A stretch of 11,875 bases of DNA from an uncultured Coriobacteriaceae bacterium (GTDB lineage: Bacteria > Actinomycetota > Coriobacteriia > Coriobacteriales > Eggerthellaceae). Where the stretch lies: positions 1 through 11,875 of the forward strand of contig CADBQL010000025.1 of assembly GCA_902796815.1 (NCBI GenBank). The letters run 5' to 3'. This document shows, piece by piece, positions 1 to 6,760 of this stretch (position 1 is the stretch's first letter; every line of letters begins with the position of its first letter). The notes beneath the pieces are model-generated. The model was given only the letters and a program-made list of their open reading frames with translations. It did no database searches and was not told where the DNA came from. The position numbers were made by a program, and so were the translations under genes.

Positions 1-40
1 AGACTTTGAGACCCACAAGAAGAGGCGAACGGGGCAAGGC

Positions 41-643
41 ATGAAGAAGATATTCATAATCGGCGGCATGGGCGCTGGGAAGTCGACAGCGCGCAAAGCT
101 TTGACTGATCAAGGTCTCGAGTTTATTGATCTCGACGTGATCGGTCACGAAATCCATCACTGGCAAGTCGTCAAAGACGAACTCTCCGAGGCGTTCGGCG
201 AAGATGTTTTTGACGAAAACGGAGAGGTGAATCGTCCCGCGCTTGCGCGCAAGGCTTTTGTGAGCCCTGCGGAGACGCGTAAACTCAACCGCATTACCAT
301 GCCACGTATCGAGGACGTTTTCACGACGCGGCTCGATGAGCTCGAGGCCGCTGGATGCCCGGCTGTGGTCGTGGAATACTCCGTTTTCAGAAACCGCCAG
401 ATGTCGCTGGCTTATCTGGCCGATGTTGTGGTGGCGGTGCTTGCGCCGCTCGAATTGCGTGTTGAGCGAGCCGTTTCATCCGGCTTCGAAGAGCAGGATG
501 TTCGTCGTCGTATCGCTCAGCAGATTACCGATGCCGAGCGCATCGAGCAATCGGACGTTGTCTTTAACAACGACGGCACCAAAGAAGAGCTCTACAACAA
601 GGTTCTCGCCTGGTGGAACGAGTATTCGAAAAACGCCTCCTGA
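41..643 (+). CDS. coaE: Dephospho-CoA kinase (CoaE)
   Basis: This enzyme phosphorylates the ribose 3'-hydroxyl of dephospho-CoA with ATP, the last step of coenzyme A synthesis in the cytoplasm. The 200-residue length is normal for the family. The P-loop GGMGAGKST lies at residues 8-16, the Asp-Leu-Asp motif at 30-32, and the lid region with clustered Arg (155-157) and RIAQQ at about 143-161. The usual His-Pro pair after the first third of the protein reads Met-Pro here (ITMPRI, 85-90), a small departure from the family pattern as I remember it. The start is the first ATG of the frame, with GGGG six bases upstream. Next to uvrB, as in other Actinobacteria where polA, rpsA, coaE and uvrB cluster. 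Only 40 bases precede it, so its promoter is not visible. Confidence 0.93.
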   Translation: MKKIFIIGGMGAGKSTARKALTDQGLEFIDLDVIGHEIHHWQVVKDELSEAFGEDVFDENGEVNRPALARKAFVSPAETRKLNRITMPRIEDVFTTRLDELEAAGCPAVVVEYSVFRNRQMSLAYLADVVVAVLAPLELRVERAVSSGFEEQDVRRRIAQQITDAERIEQSDVVFNNDGTKEELYNKVLAWWNEYSKNAS

Positions 644-724
644 TGCGAGCATAGGCATGGTTGTCTCGATGCGCCGCTATTCGCGGCTAGTTTGCGTTGC
701 GCAGCCAAATAGACGACAATCCAA

Positions 725-829
725 AATGAGTCTTGTCCCAGGAATGAGTTTCCCCCAGGGGCATGACTCATTTCGGGAATGAGTTTCGCCCCAGGGGCGT
801 GACTCATTTCCTCGGGGGCGCGATTCATT
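725..829. repeat. Cluster of 31-base GC-centred palindromes before uvrB
   Basis: The coaE-uvrB gap holds four head-to-tail copies or parts of one element. It begins AATGAGT, ends ACTCATT, and has a CCCC-A-GGGG centre. Near-complete copies lie at 743-772 (30 bases) and 778-808 (31 bases). A left half lies at 725-742 and a right half at 814-829. Each full copy can fold into a hairpin of about 15 base pairs with a one-base centre. The last half-copy ends four bases before the uvrB ribosome-binding site, so the elements would lie in the uvrB leader or in read-through RNA from coaE. The same family recurs at 10685-10960. No T-run follows, so these are not classical terminators. Confidence 0.88.
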
Positions 830-845
830 CGCTGAAAGGATACAC

Positions 846-2996
846 ATGGCGCATCTTTCTAACATCGACGGTATCCAGATGGAAGGCAAGCTGCCAGAAG
901 TACGGCTTGCAAACACGCCCTTGCATGTGGTATCGCCCTACGAGCCGGCGGGCGATCAGCCGCAAGCCATCGAGGCGCTTGCGCGGGGTGTCGATGAGGG
1001 GCTGCGCTATCAGACGCTGCTCGGCGTCACGGGCTCGGGCAAGACGTTCACGATGGCCAAGGTCATCGAGGCAGTGCAAAAGCCCACGCTTGTTATGGCG
1101 CCCAACAAGACGCTTGCAGCCCAGCTCGCGAGCGAGCTCAAGGAGTTTTTTCCCGACAACGCGGTCGTATATTTTGTGTCGTACTACGATTACTACCAGC
1201 CAGAGGCGTACGTTCCTGCCTCCGACACGTTCATCGAGAAAGACGCTTCCATCAACGAAGAGGTCGAAAAGCTGCGCCATGCCGCAACGAGCGCACTGCT
1301 TTCGCGTCGGGATGTGATCGTCGTCGCGTCCGTGAGCTGCATTTACGGCATTGGCTCGCCCATGGACTACGCGGGTATGGCCGTTTTCCTCGACAAACAG
1401 GTGCCGGCGGAGCGCGACGACGTCATCCACGGGCTCATCGACATCCAGTACGACCGCAATGATTACGATCTTACGCGCGGGACGTTTCGCGTGCGAGGCG
1501 ATGCTCTTGACGTGTTTCCCCCGTATGCCGACAATCCCATTCGCGTGGAGTTCTGGGGTGACGAAATCGAGGCGATCTGCGAAATCGACAATGTGACGGG
1601 CGAGGTACTCGGCGAATACGAGGCGCTGCCTGTTTGGCCTGCTTCGCACTATGTCACGGCGCGACCCAAGATGGACCGTGCGCTCACGACGATTCAAGAT
1701 GAGCTGCGCGAGCGTTTGGCGCAATTCAATGCCGAGGGAAAACTGCTCGAAGCCGAGCGCCTCGAGATGCGCACGAACTACGATTTGGAAATGCTCGAGA
1801 CCATGGGCTTTTGCAGCGGCATCGAGAACTACTCGCGGCATCTGGACGGCCGTGCGCCGGGCGAGCCGCCGTATACGCTGATCGACTATTTCCCCAAGGA
1901 CTTCTTGTGCATCATCGACGAATCTCACGTGACGGTACCGCAGATTCGCGGTATGCACGAAGGCGACCGCAGTCGCAAGATCACGCTTGCAGAGCATGGG
2001 TTTAGGCTTCCGAGCTGCTTGGATAATCGCCCGTTGCGCTTCGATGAGTTCGAGGCACGCGTACCGCAGTTCATCTACGTCAGCGCCACGCCCGGCGATT
2101 ATGAAGAAAACGTTAGCCTTGCGCGCGTCGAGCAGATTATCCGTCCGACAGGTCTGCTCGATCCCGAAATTATCGTGCGTCCCATCGTTTCGCAAATCGA
2201 CGATGTTATTGACGAAATCCAAATTCGCGCCGAGCGCAAAGAGCGCACGCTCGTGACGACGCTTACGAAGAAAATGGCCGAAGACCTTACCGATCATCTT
2301 CTTGACCAGGGCGTTAAAGCGCGCTACATGCATTCCGACATCGGCACGCTCGAGCGCGTCGAGATTTTGCGCGACCTGCGCCTCGGGAAATTCGACGTCC
2401 TCGTTGGCATCAATCTCCTGCGCGAAGGCCTCGACCTGCCGGAAGTGTCTCTCGTCGCCATTCTAGACGCTGACAAGGAAGGCTTCCTGCGCAATCATCG
2501 TTCTCTTATTCAGACGATTGGCCGTGCGGCTCGAAACGTATCTGGCCAGGTCATCATGTATGCCGACAAGCTGACCGACTCCATGGCCCGCGCTATCGAC
2601 GAAACGCGCCGTCGTCGCGAGCTGCAGATTGCATTCAACGAGGAGCATGGCATCGAGCCGCAGACAATTCGCAAGGCCATCAACGATGTGCTCGGGTTTA
2701 TCACCGAGGATGTCGAAGGGCTGTCGGCAGAACAGGTCAACAAAGAGCTTGCAGCCCTTTCGCGCGAAGAGGTGCTGCGCATCATTTCGAGCATGGAGGA
2801 CGAAATGGCGCTTGCGTCGCGCAACATGGATTTCGAGCAAGCCGCTCACCTGCGCGATCAGGTAGTGCAACTACGCGCGCAAGTCGAAGGCCAATCGGAG
2901 GCCGACGTGCTTGCCGACCTGAAAAAGCAAGCTCGCAAGGGCAGCGCATACGGCAACCGCAAGCATGCCGCCTACGGATCGTCACGGCGCTCGTGA
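846..2996 (+). CDS. uvrB: Excinuclease ABC subunit B (UvrB)
   Basis: UvrB is the damage-verifying helicase-like subunit of nucleotide excision repair. It is loaded by UvrA and recruits UvrC. The 716-residue protein shows Walker A GVTGSGKT at 60-67, the tyrosine-rich beta-hairpin that grips DNA (YYDYYQPEAYVP, 113-124), DESHVT at 358-363, YVSATPGDYEEN at 411-422, and helicase motif VI QTIGRAARN at 556-564. The C-terminal UVR motif, which binds UvrC, spans about 647-681. It has an N-terminal extension of roughly 30 residues before the conserved EPAGDQPQAI block. GAAAGGA at 834-840, five bases before ATG 846, supports this start. No LexA-type operator was recognised upstream. The immediate leader is filled by palindromic repeats. 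Confidence 0.97.
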   Translation: MAHLSNIDGIQMEGKLPEVRLANTPLHVVSPYEPAGDQPQAIEALARGVDEGLRYQTLLGVTGSGKTFTMAKVIEAVQKPTLVMAPNKTLAAQLASELKEFFPDNAVVYFVSYYDYYQPEAYVPASDTFIEKDASINEEVEKLRHAATSALLSRRDVIVVASVSCIYGIGSPMDYAGMAVFLDKQVPAERDDVIHGLIDIQYDRNDYDLTRGTFRVRGDALDVFPPYADNPIRVEFWGDEIEAICEIDNVTGEVLGEYEALPVWPASHYVTARPKMDRALTTIQDELRERLAQFNAEGKLLEAERLEMRTNYDLEMLETMGFCSGIENYSRHLDGRAPGEPPYTLIDYFPKDFLCIIDESHVTVPQIRGMHEGDRSRKITLAEHGFRLPSCLDNRPLRFDEFEARVPQFIYVSATPGDYEENVSLARVEQIIRPTGLLDPEIIVRPIVSQIDDVIDEIQIRAERKERTLVTTLTKKMAEDLTDHLLDQGVKARYMHSDIGTLERVEILRDLRLGKFDVLVGINLLREGLDLPEVSLVAILDADKEGFLRNHRSLIQTIGRAARNVSGQVIMYADKLTDSMARAIDETRRRRELQIAFNEEHGIEPQTIRKAINDVLGFITEDVEGLSAEQVNKELAALSREEVLRIISSMEDEMALASRNMDFEQAAHLRDQVVQLRAQVEGQSEADVLADLKKQARKGSAYGNRKHAAYGSSRRS

Positions 2997-3191
2997 CCGC
3001 GGAAACGAGACGGTTTTCCCAAGGCGAAGACGACCCATGCTAACGAGCCTTTTTGCTCACTAGCCGAAAACGCACCCAGAGGTGACGAGCGTGATTTCTG
3101 GGCGTTATATAAAACATTCCAGCGCGAGATGCGGACAAGTGCGAAACCCCTTCGGCTACGTGCCTGGCTGGCAAACTAGCGTAGTAGCGCC

Positions 3192-3208
3192 GTTCATGGT
3201 CAATGAAC
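3192..3208. promoter_or_regulatory. Palindrome upstream of the Xre-like gene, candidate operator
   Basis: GTTCAT at 3192-3197 and ATGAAC at 3203-3208 form a perfect inverted repeat around a 5-base centre. Short GCG/CGC flanks extend it imperfectly. It lies about 20 bases before the TTGACA at 3229, a plausible position for a dimeric helix-turn-helix regulator. That it is an autoregulatory operator of the downstream gene is inference only. The rest of the 316-base gap 2997-3312 holds a promoter candidate, a small leader stem-loop, and a weak GAGC/GCTC hairpin at 3045-3058 after uvrB. I found no RNA gene or small ORF in it. Confidence 0.35.
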
Positions 3209-3228
3209 TCGCGTTCAGCCAAGCGTTC

Positions 3229-3260
3229 TTGACAAATAGGCTAAGACTAATCAGGATAAG
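3229..3260 (+). promoter_or_regulatory. Candidate promoter of the double-HTH regulator gene
   Basis: A perfect TTGACA lies at 3229-3234. The -10 element is unclear. CAGGAT at 3252-3257 has 17-base spacing but a poor match. GATAAG at 3255-3260 is a better match at a long 20-base spacing. About 50-60 bases separate this from the ATG at 3313. Confidence 0.45.
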
Positions 3261-3268
3261 GTTCAGAA

Positions 3269-3306
3269 CGTGCCCCTTTTGAGGCACGCCTTATTCTTAG
3301 AAGGGG
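3269..3306 (+). promoter_or_regulatory. Leader stem-loop and ribosome-binding site
   Basis: CGTGCC at 3269-3274 pairs with GGCACG at 3283-3288. In addition, CCCCTT inside the loop (about 3273-3278) is complementary to the AAGGGG at 3301-3306, which is the Shine-Dalgarno of the gene starting at 3313. The two pairings are mutually exclusive, so the leader could in principle hide or expose the ribosome-binding site. This is inferred from complementarity only. Confidence 0.35.
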
Positions 3307-3312
3307 CTGCCC

Positions 3313-4728
3313 ATGGCCTTTGCCACCGTTCTCGACGGTTTTTGCGTTACCCTTAAGTGTTCGAACAGCGAGATAGCTAAACGATGCGGAATGTCTTCAT
3401 CGACCCTTTCGCGCTATCGCAACGGTCGACGTATCCCCAGCATTGATTCCGGGGCTATCGAAGAGTTGGCGCGGGGAATTGCGGGTCTTGCGCGTGAGCG
3501 TGGCATCATGGACATGTCGTCGCAAGAAGAGATCAGCCAAGCTCTCAAGGCCTCTCTTTCGCAAGGCCAGCCTCTGGGTATGGGTTTTGCCGCCCGCTTG
3601 GATTCCCTCATGCAGTTGCTCGGAATCCGCAACATGGAAATCGCCAAAGCGCTGAGGCTCGATTCGTCCTACATTTCACGTATTCGTCATGGTGAACGAA
3701 CGCCGAGCGACAAGGGAAGCATAGCTGAGACAGCTGCGCAAATCGCGACGATGCGCTGCATGGAGCTAGACGTCCTCGATGAGGTTCTTGATTTGTTTGA
3801 TATCGGAGAATCGACCGAAGGACTGAACGTCGAGGACACGGACTCAGCTAGCCGGGTAGTGCGAGCGATAAAGAGCTGGCTGCTGGGCAGCAAGATAACC
3901 GATGCCGACGTCGAAGCGCTGCTCGAACTGTTTGGAGACATCGACCAAGGCTACTACGAATGGGTTTTGCGTCGTGCTGCTCAGCCTCCCACTGCAACCA
4001 TGTGTGCGAGCCTTCTGGATCCGACTATGCAGTTCTATCGTGGCGATGGTTTTATGTGGAAAGCCGAGTTGGGATTCCTTGAGCATGCGCTAGAATGCGG
4101 AGCGCATTCCGTGATTATCAGCAGCGACATGCCTGCACTCGAAACGGTTTTGCCCGACGCTGCTATCGAGGAATACCAGGAAGCCGTTGCCGACCTTGTG
4201 CGTAACGGCTGCCATATCACCATTATCCAAAGTTTGGATCGCGATTTGCGCGAGTCGATTCGCGCCATGTGGATGTGGATCCCTCTGTATATGACGGGAA
4301 ACGTCGCTCCCCTGTATCTTTCGGGCATGACGAGTCAGCTATTGTGCCATACGAACAGTGTGTGCGAATGTTGCGCGATGGCGAGCGAAGCGGTGCGCGG
4401 AAACGAAGAAGATGGTCAGTACTTCATTTCGACTCGTCCCGAAGATATTTCCTATTATCAAAAGAAGATGAATTACATCAAGGAGAAAGCCTCGATCATG
4501 CTCGAGGTCTATCATGGCGATGATGAGGAGGGCATGGCCAAGTTCGAGCGTGACGAGGCGTTTCGTCTGGATCGCGATGCTCTTCGTGAAGTTTGCGCCG
4601 ATAGATATAAAAATCTAAAGATAGTTCGGCATGCAGATTGCGTCGTGCTATCGGTGAAGCGCGCAGAGGAGTTCCATTTTGTGATTCGTCATCCCAAGCT
4701 GCGCTACGTCGTTTCTCACCTGCAATGA
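3313..4728 (+). CDS. Transcriptional regulator with two Xre-type HTH domains and a large C-terminal domain
   Basis: This is a 471-residue, probably cytoplasmic protein. Two Xre-like helix-turn-helix segments are visible. The first spans about residues 8-55 (SNSEIAKRCGMSSSTLSRYR) and the second about 93-140 (IRNMEIAKALRLDSSYISRI). Each ends in the same R-x-G-x-R-x-P-S turn. The remaining 300 residues match no enzyme motif I can name. They include an aromatic stretch MWMWIPLYMTG (about 319-329) and a cluster NSVCECCAM (about 349-357) with three closely spaced Cys. I recall similar WIPLY-M-TG segments in Xre-type regulators of gut Firmicutes, but cannot verify this. AGAAGGGG at 3299-3306 sets the start. 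The gene stands alone between uvrB and a hypothetical gene, and appears somewhat less GC-rich than its neighbours. A DNA-binding sensor role is likely; the signal is unknown. Confidence 0.8.
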   Translation: MAFATVLDGFCVTLKCSNSEIAKRCGMSSSTLSRYRNGRRIPSIDSGAIEELARGIAGLARERGIMDMSSQEEISQALKASLSQGQPLGMGFAARLDSLMQLLGIRNMEIAKALRLDSSYISRIRHGERTPSDKGSIAETAAQIATMRCMELDVLDEVLDLFDIGESTEGLNVEDTDSASRVVRAIKSWLLGSKITDADVEALLELFGDIDQGYYEWVLRRAAQPPTATMCASLLDPTMQFYRGDGFMWKAELGFLEHALECGAHSVIISSDMPALETVLPDAAIEEYQEAVADLVRNGCHITIIQSLDRDLRESIRAMWMWIPLYMTGNVAPLYLSGMTSQLLCHTNSVCECCAMASEAVRGNEEDGQYFISTRPEDISYYQKKMNYIKEKASIMLEVYHGDDEEGMAKFERDEAFRLDRDALREVCADRYKNLKIVRHADCVVLSVKRAEEFHFVIRHPKLRYVVSHLQ

Positions 4729-4779
4729 CGAAAGCAGGTTCTATAAGCAAGATAGTCTCCGGAAAGCGTTGAGATGCGT

Positions 4780-4860
4780 GCAGGCTCCTGACCTGGAGAG
4801 TGGGTCGGACCCCTTTAAACTCGGCAGGGGTACGATGCATTCTCCAGTTCAGGAGCCTGC
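4780..4860. repeat. 81-base nested palindrome (REP/MITE-like or structured RNA)
   Basis: The arms 4780-4799 and 4841-4860 are 20-base inverted repeats with one mismatch (GCAGGCTCCTG... / ...CAGGAGCCTGC). Inside, after symmetric 5-base internal loops, TCGgACCCCT pairs with AGGGGTaCGA (9 of 10), closing an 11-base loop. The symmetry is 20-5-10-11-10-5-20. No T-tract follows either end, so an intrinsic terminator is unlikely. It lies 51 bases after the regulator gene. It could be a non-autonomous palindromic element or an RNA. No flanking target-site duplication was recognised. Confidence 0.8.
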
Positions 4861-4987
4861 GGTGCTTGAGGAGTGAGTGAGTTGGGTATTGCCTGGGAGG
4901 TTTTGGCCGCCAGGTGTTCAGCGGTTGCTGGGTGGCAGTCGGGCGCTGGGCGCCGAGCACTTGGTGGTTGTCGATTGCTGGGTGATC

Positions 4988-5071
4988 GCCAACCGCTGGT
5001 TGCCGGGCGGCCGTCGATCGCCGGCTGCTGATTGGCCCTTTGCCAACCGCCGGTTGCCGGGCGGCTGTCGA
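4988..5071. repeat. GC-rich degenerate direct repeat, period 54
   Basis: A roughly 30-base block, beginning GCCAACCGC and continuing GGTTGCCGGGCGGC, occurs at 4988-5017 and again at 5042-5071 with two substitutions. More diverged versions (GGTTGCTGGGTGGCAG and similar) occur from about 4920. The 451-base gap 4729-5179 contains this repeat, the 81-base palindrome and a promoter candidate, and no convincing gene. Confidence 0.6.
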
Positions 5072-5134
5072 CTGTCGACTGCTGCTCGGCGCTAAACGTT
5101 GGTCACCCCAAAACGAGCGCATCGCGTGTTCGCG

Positions 5135-5140
5135 TATACT
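5135..5140 (+). promoter_or_regulatory. Candidate -10 element for the downstream hypothetical gene
   Basis: TATACT lies 40 bases before the ATG at 5180. No convincing -35 is seen at normal spacing, so this is tentative. Confidence 0.4.
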
Positions 5141-5179
5141 GGTATGCGCAAGATTCGCCAATATGAAAGGGGACGGCGC

Positions 5180-5935
5180 ATGCCCGAGGTAGCACAACCG
5201 CCTTTCCATAGCTTCTCATTTACGCTGATCGAAGACAAAAAGCCGCGTTGCGCGTTTCGTCTGCGCCATCTCGAGGATGGCATGTACGAGCTACATGTGG
5301 AAAAAGGCTCGGCAGCGAACCCGATTTCGCAGTTCACGCGCAAGGTACCGCTTGAAAGCGCGCAGCGGTTCAAGGACAACCTCCAGGCTGCGGGCGCGTT
5401 CGGGTGGGATGAAAAGTACGGCGATGTCCCTGGGGCGCCGATGCTGCGTTGGAATGTTTCGACTGTATTTAAAGAAGACGTGTTCACGGTCGCATCGGCG
5501 GGTGGAAGTGCGGTCCCCGTGGGTTTTGACGCCCTGCTCGAAGAGCTGTACCGGATGGATTTTCCGCGTCCCGACCAGCCGCGCGAGGCGTTTGGCGGTG
5601 CGGCTGGTGCGGCCGGTACGAGAGGCGCAGCGGGCACAGAGGGTATGTTTGGGCAGTCAGGTGCGCTCGGTGCGGCGGGTGCCCTCGGGTCTGACCTGGG
5701 TGTGGACTTTTCGCAGCTTTCCAATTTGATGGGACAAAACGGCCTGGCAGGCCTTGATGCGACAGAAATGCTCGATTTGCTAAGCCAGGCTCGCACGAAT
5801 CCGCAAGCCTTGCAACAGCGCATGCGTGAAGAATTTAGGCATATGCCCCACGACGAGCAAGAACGCATGCTCGACGCGCTCGCGCAATCAGGTCTAGCCT
5901 CTCGTGCCTGGTGGGAACGCTTTTTGCGCGGTTAG
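5180..5935 (+). CDS. Hypothetical protein with Gly/Ala-rich linker
   Basis: I do not recognise this 251-residue protein. ATG 5180 is chosen over an upstream in-frame TTG at 5099 because GAAAGGGGA at 5165-5173 sits six bases before it. The upstream extension would also overlap the promoter candidate. Residues 1-130 form a mixed, probably globular N-terminal domain, rich in charged and aromatic residues. Residues 139-170 are almost entirely Gly, Ala, Thr and Ser in short G-A-x steps, a flexible linker. Residues 171-251 are helical, with a segment NPQALQQRMREEF (208-220) followed by HDEQERMLDALAQSG (224-238). That segment faintly resembles STI1/ubiquilin-type chaperone-binding helices, a weak impression only. 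No signal peptide or membrane segment is evident, so it is likely cytoplasmic. It is monocistronic, with the repeat array directly downstream. Confidence 0.8.
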   Translation: MPEVAQPPFHSFSFTLIEDKKPRCAFRLRHLEDGMYELHVEKGSAANPISQFTRKVPLESAQRFKDNLQAAGAFGWDEKYGDVPGAPMLRWNVSTVFKEDVFTVASAGGSAVPVGFDALLEELYRMDFPRPDQPREAFGGAAGAAGTRGAAGTEGMFGQSGALGAAGALGSDLGVDFSQLSNLMGQNGLAGLDATEMLDLLSQARTNPQALQQRMREEFRHMPHDEQERMLDALAQSGLASRAWWERFLRG

Positions 5936-6140
5936 CCGAACGGTATGCGCTCGAAGCCGCGGGGGTTGGGATGCATATCCGCGGTTGCAGCAAATCGGGG
6001 GTTCGCACCGATCCGGGGGGTTGGCGATACGTCGAATCGGGGGGTTCGCACTGATTGGGGGATTAGCGATACGTCAAATCAGGGGGTTCGCACCGAAATC
6101 GCGCTTTTTTGCACTCCCATCTCCGCAAATCGGGGGGTTC

Positions 6141-6160
6141 GCACTTTTCCGGAAAAGCGC
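6141..6160. repeat. Short palindrome inside the left arm of the array
   Basis: CTTTTCCGGAAAAG at 6144-6157 is a perfect 14-base palindrome. It extends to 6141-6160 with one mismatched pair. It directly follows a repeat unit and interrupts the 42-base phasing of the left arm. Confidence 0.6.
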
Positions 6161-6198
6161 ATATCGCGCTGACCTGGTGTTATATATTTCCCCATATT

Positions 6199-6237
6199 GC
6201 AAATCGGGGGTTGTTCAGTGAGCAACCCCCGATTTGC
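6199..6237. repeat. Perfect 15-base-pair stem-loop at the array's inversion centre
   Basis: GCAAATCGGGGGTTG at 6199-6213 and its exact complement at 6223-6237 enclose a 9-base loop. This is where the repeat units switch orientation, so it is formed by two inverted units meeting. With no T-tract on either side it is not a classical terminator, but it could stall convergent transcription. Confidence 0.85.
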
Positions 6238-6496
6238 TAAGACGGAAGCGCTTAAAACCCCCAAATCAATGCGAACCCCCCGATCCGCAGAAGCCGCCAA
6301 GGCCAAATCGGTGCGAACTCCCCGATTTGCTACGGCCGCCCGACCCGAACCAATGCGAACCCCCCGATCCGCAGCGGTCGCCCGACCCGAATCAATGCGA
6401 ACCCTCCGATCCGCAACGGCGGCAGCGCCCGGATCGGTGCGAACTCCCGAACCGCCGATTCAGACCGGATCGAATCGGTGCGAACCCTCCTATTTG

Positions 6497-6760
6497 TCGT
6501 GTTTGCACGGTGTTTCTATGCTAAACCAGGATTGACATTTCGCAGGTCAAACAGCAGTTTTAGTACGCAATCCTCGCCGTTGTGCCGCATTCCTGCTGGT
6601 CCAGGCGTCGTTCAACCAGTAACTGCTCTTGACGCCACAAGCGAACCCGCCCGAAAACACGCCCCTCATCAGGAAAATGTCACTCGGGTTTAACATAGAG
6701 CACGGTGCGGGGTGGTGAATTTCGCCTAGGACGAGCGAACCCAAAAGCGCTCGAGAGAAC
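6497..6760. other. Gene-free tail of the convergent intergenic region
   Basis: These 264 bases lie between the repeat array and the stop of dtd. I see a TTGACA at 6532 without a good -10, and a 6-base-pair inverted repeat GGCGTC/GACGCC at 6604-6636. I see no convincing ORF or T-rich terminator on either strand. It appears to be non-coding. Confidence 0.5.

Larger units (their letters stand above)
5990..6496. repeat. Mirrored repeat array with 42-base period
   Basis: A roughly 24-base unit is repeated about a dozen times, in one orientation left of about 6218 and in the opposite orientation right of it. Right-arm units read ATCAATGCGAACCCCCCGAT followed by CCGC, and start at 6265, 6307, 6349, 6391, 6433 and 6474, spaced 42, 42, 42, 42 and 41. 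Left-arm units are the reverse complement (AAATCGGGGGGTTCGCACC) with AAATC starts at 5992, 6034, 6076, 6127 and 6201, so the first spacings are also 42. Diverged half-period copies lie at 6011 and 6053. The spacers on the right share GGCCGCCCGACCCGA-like sequence, so this is a tandem repeat and not a CRISPR. It fills the space between two convergent genes. Two frames stay open across it because 42 is a multiple of three, but no start or ribosome-binding site supports a gene. Confidence 0.9.

Noticed and set aside
1..9. Possible end of an upstream gene (TGA at 7-9)
   Set aside because: Only two codons would be visible, so neither the frame nor the gene can be supported.
673..687. GCCGC/GCGGC hairpin after coaE as terminator
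   Set aside because: The stem is only five pairs and no T-run follows directly; too weak to call.
825..2333. Open frame of 502 codons on the - strand opposite uvrB
   Set aside because: It is a shadow of the strongly conserved uvrB frame, caused by GC-rich codon bias; its product matches no family.
4496..5209. Open frame of 237 codons on the - strand
   Set aside because: It is antisense to the end of the regulator gene, runs through the 81-base palindrome and the degenerate GC repeat, and has low-complexity product and no ribosome-binding site.
5997..6210. G-quadruplex formed by the G5-G6 tracts of the left arm
   Set aside because: Tracts are mostly 13 or more bases apart, with some much further, so loops are too long for a stable canonical quadruplex.
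6265..6496. CRISPR array with 24-base repeats and 18-base spacers
   Set aside because: The spacers resemble each other, repeats are short and diverged, orientation flips in the left arm, and no cas genes are present.
6197..6535. Two overlapping + strand frames with 14-residue repeats (KSVRTPRFATAA... and NQCEPPDPQR...)
   Set aside because: The 42-base DNA period keeps more than one frame open at once. The first starts on TTG, neither has a Shine-Dalgarno, and DNA symmetry explains the pattern better than protein selection.
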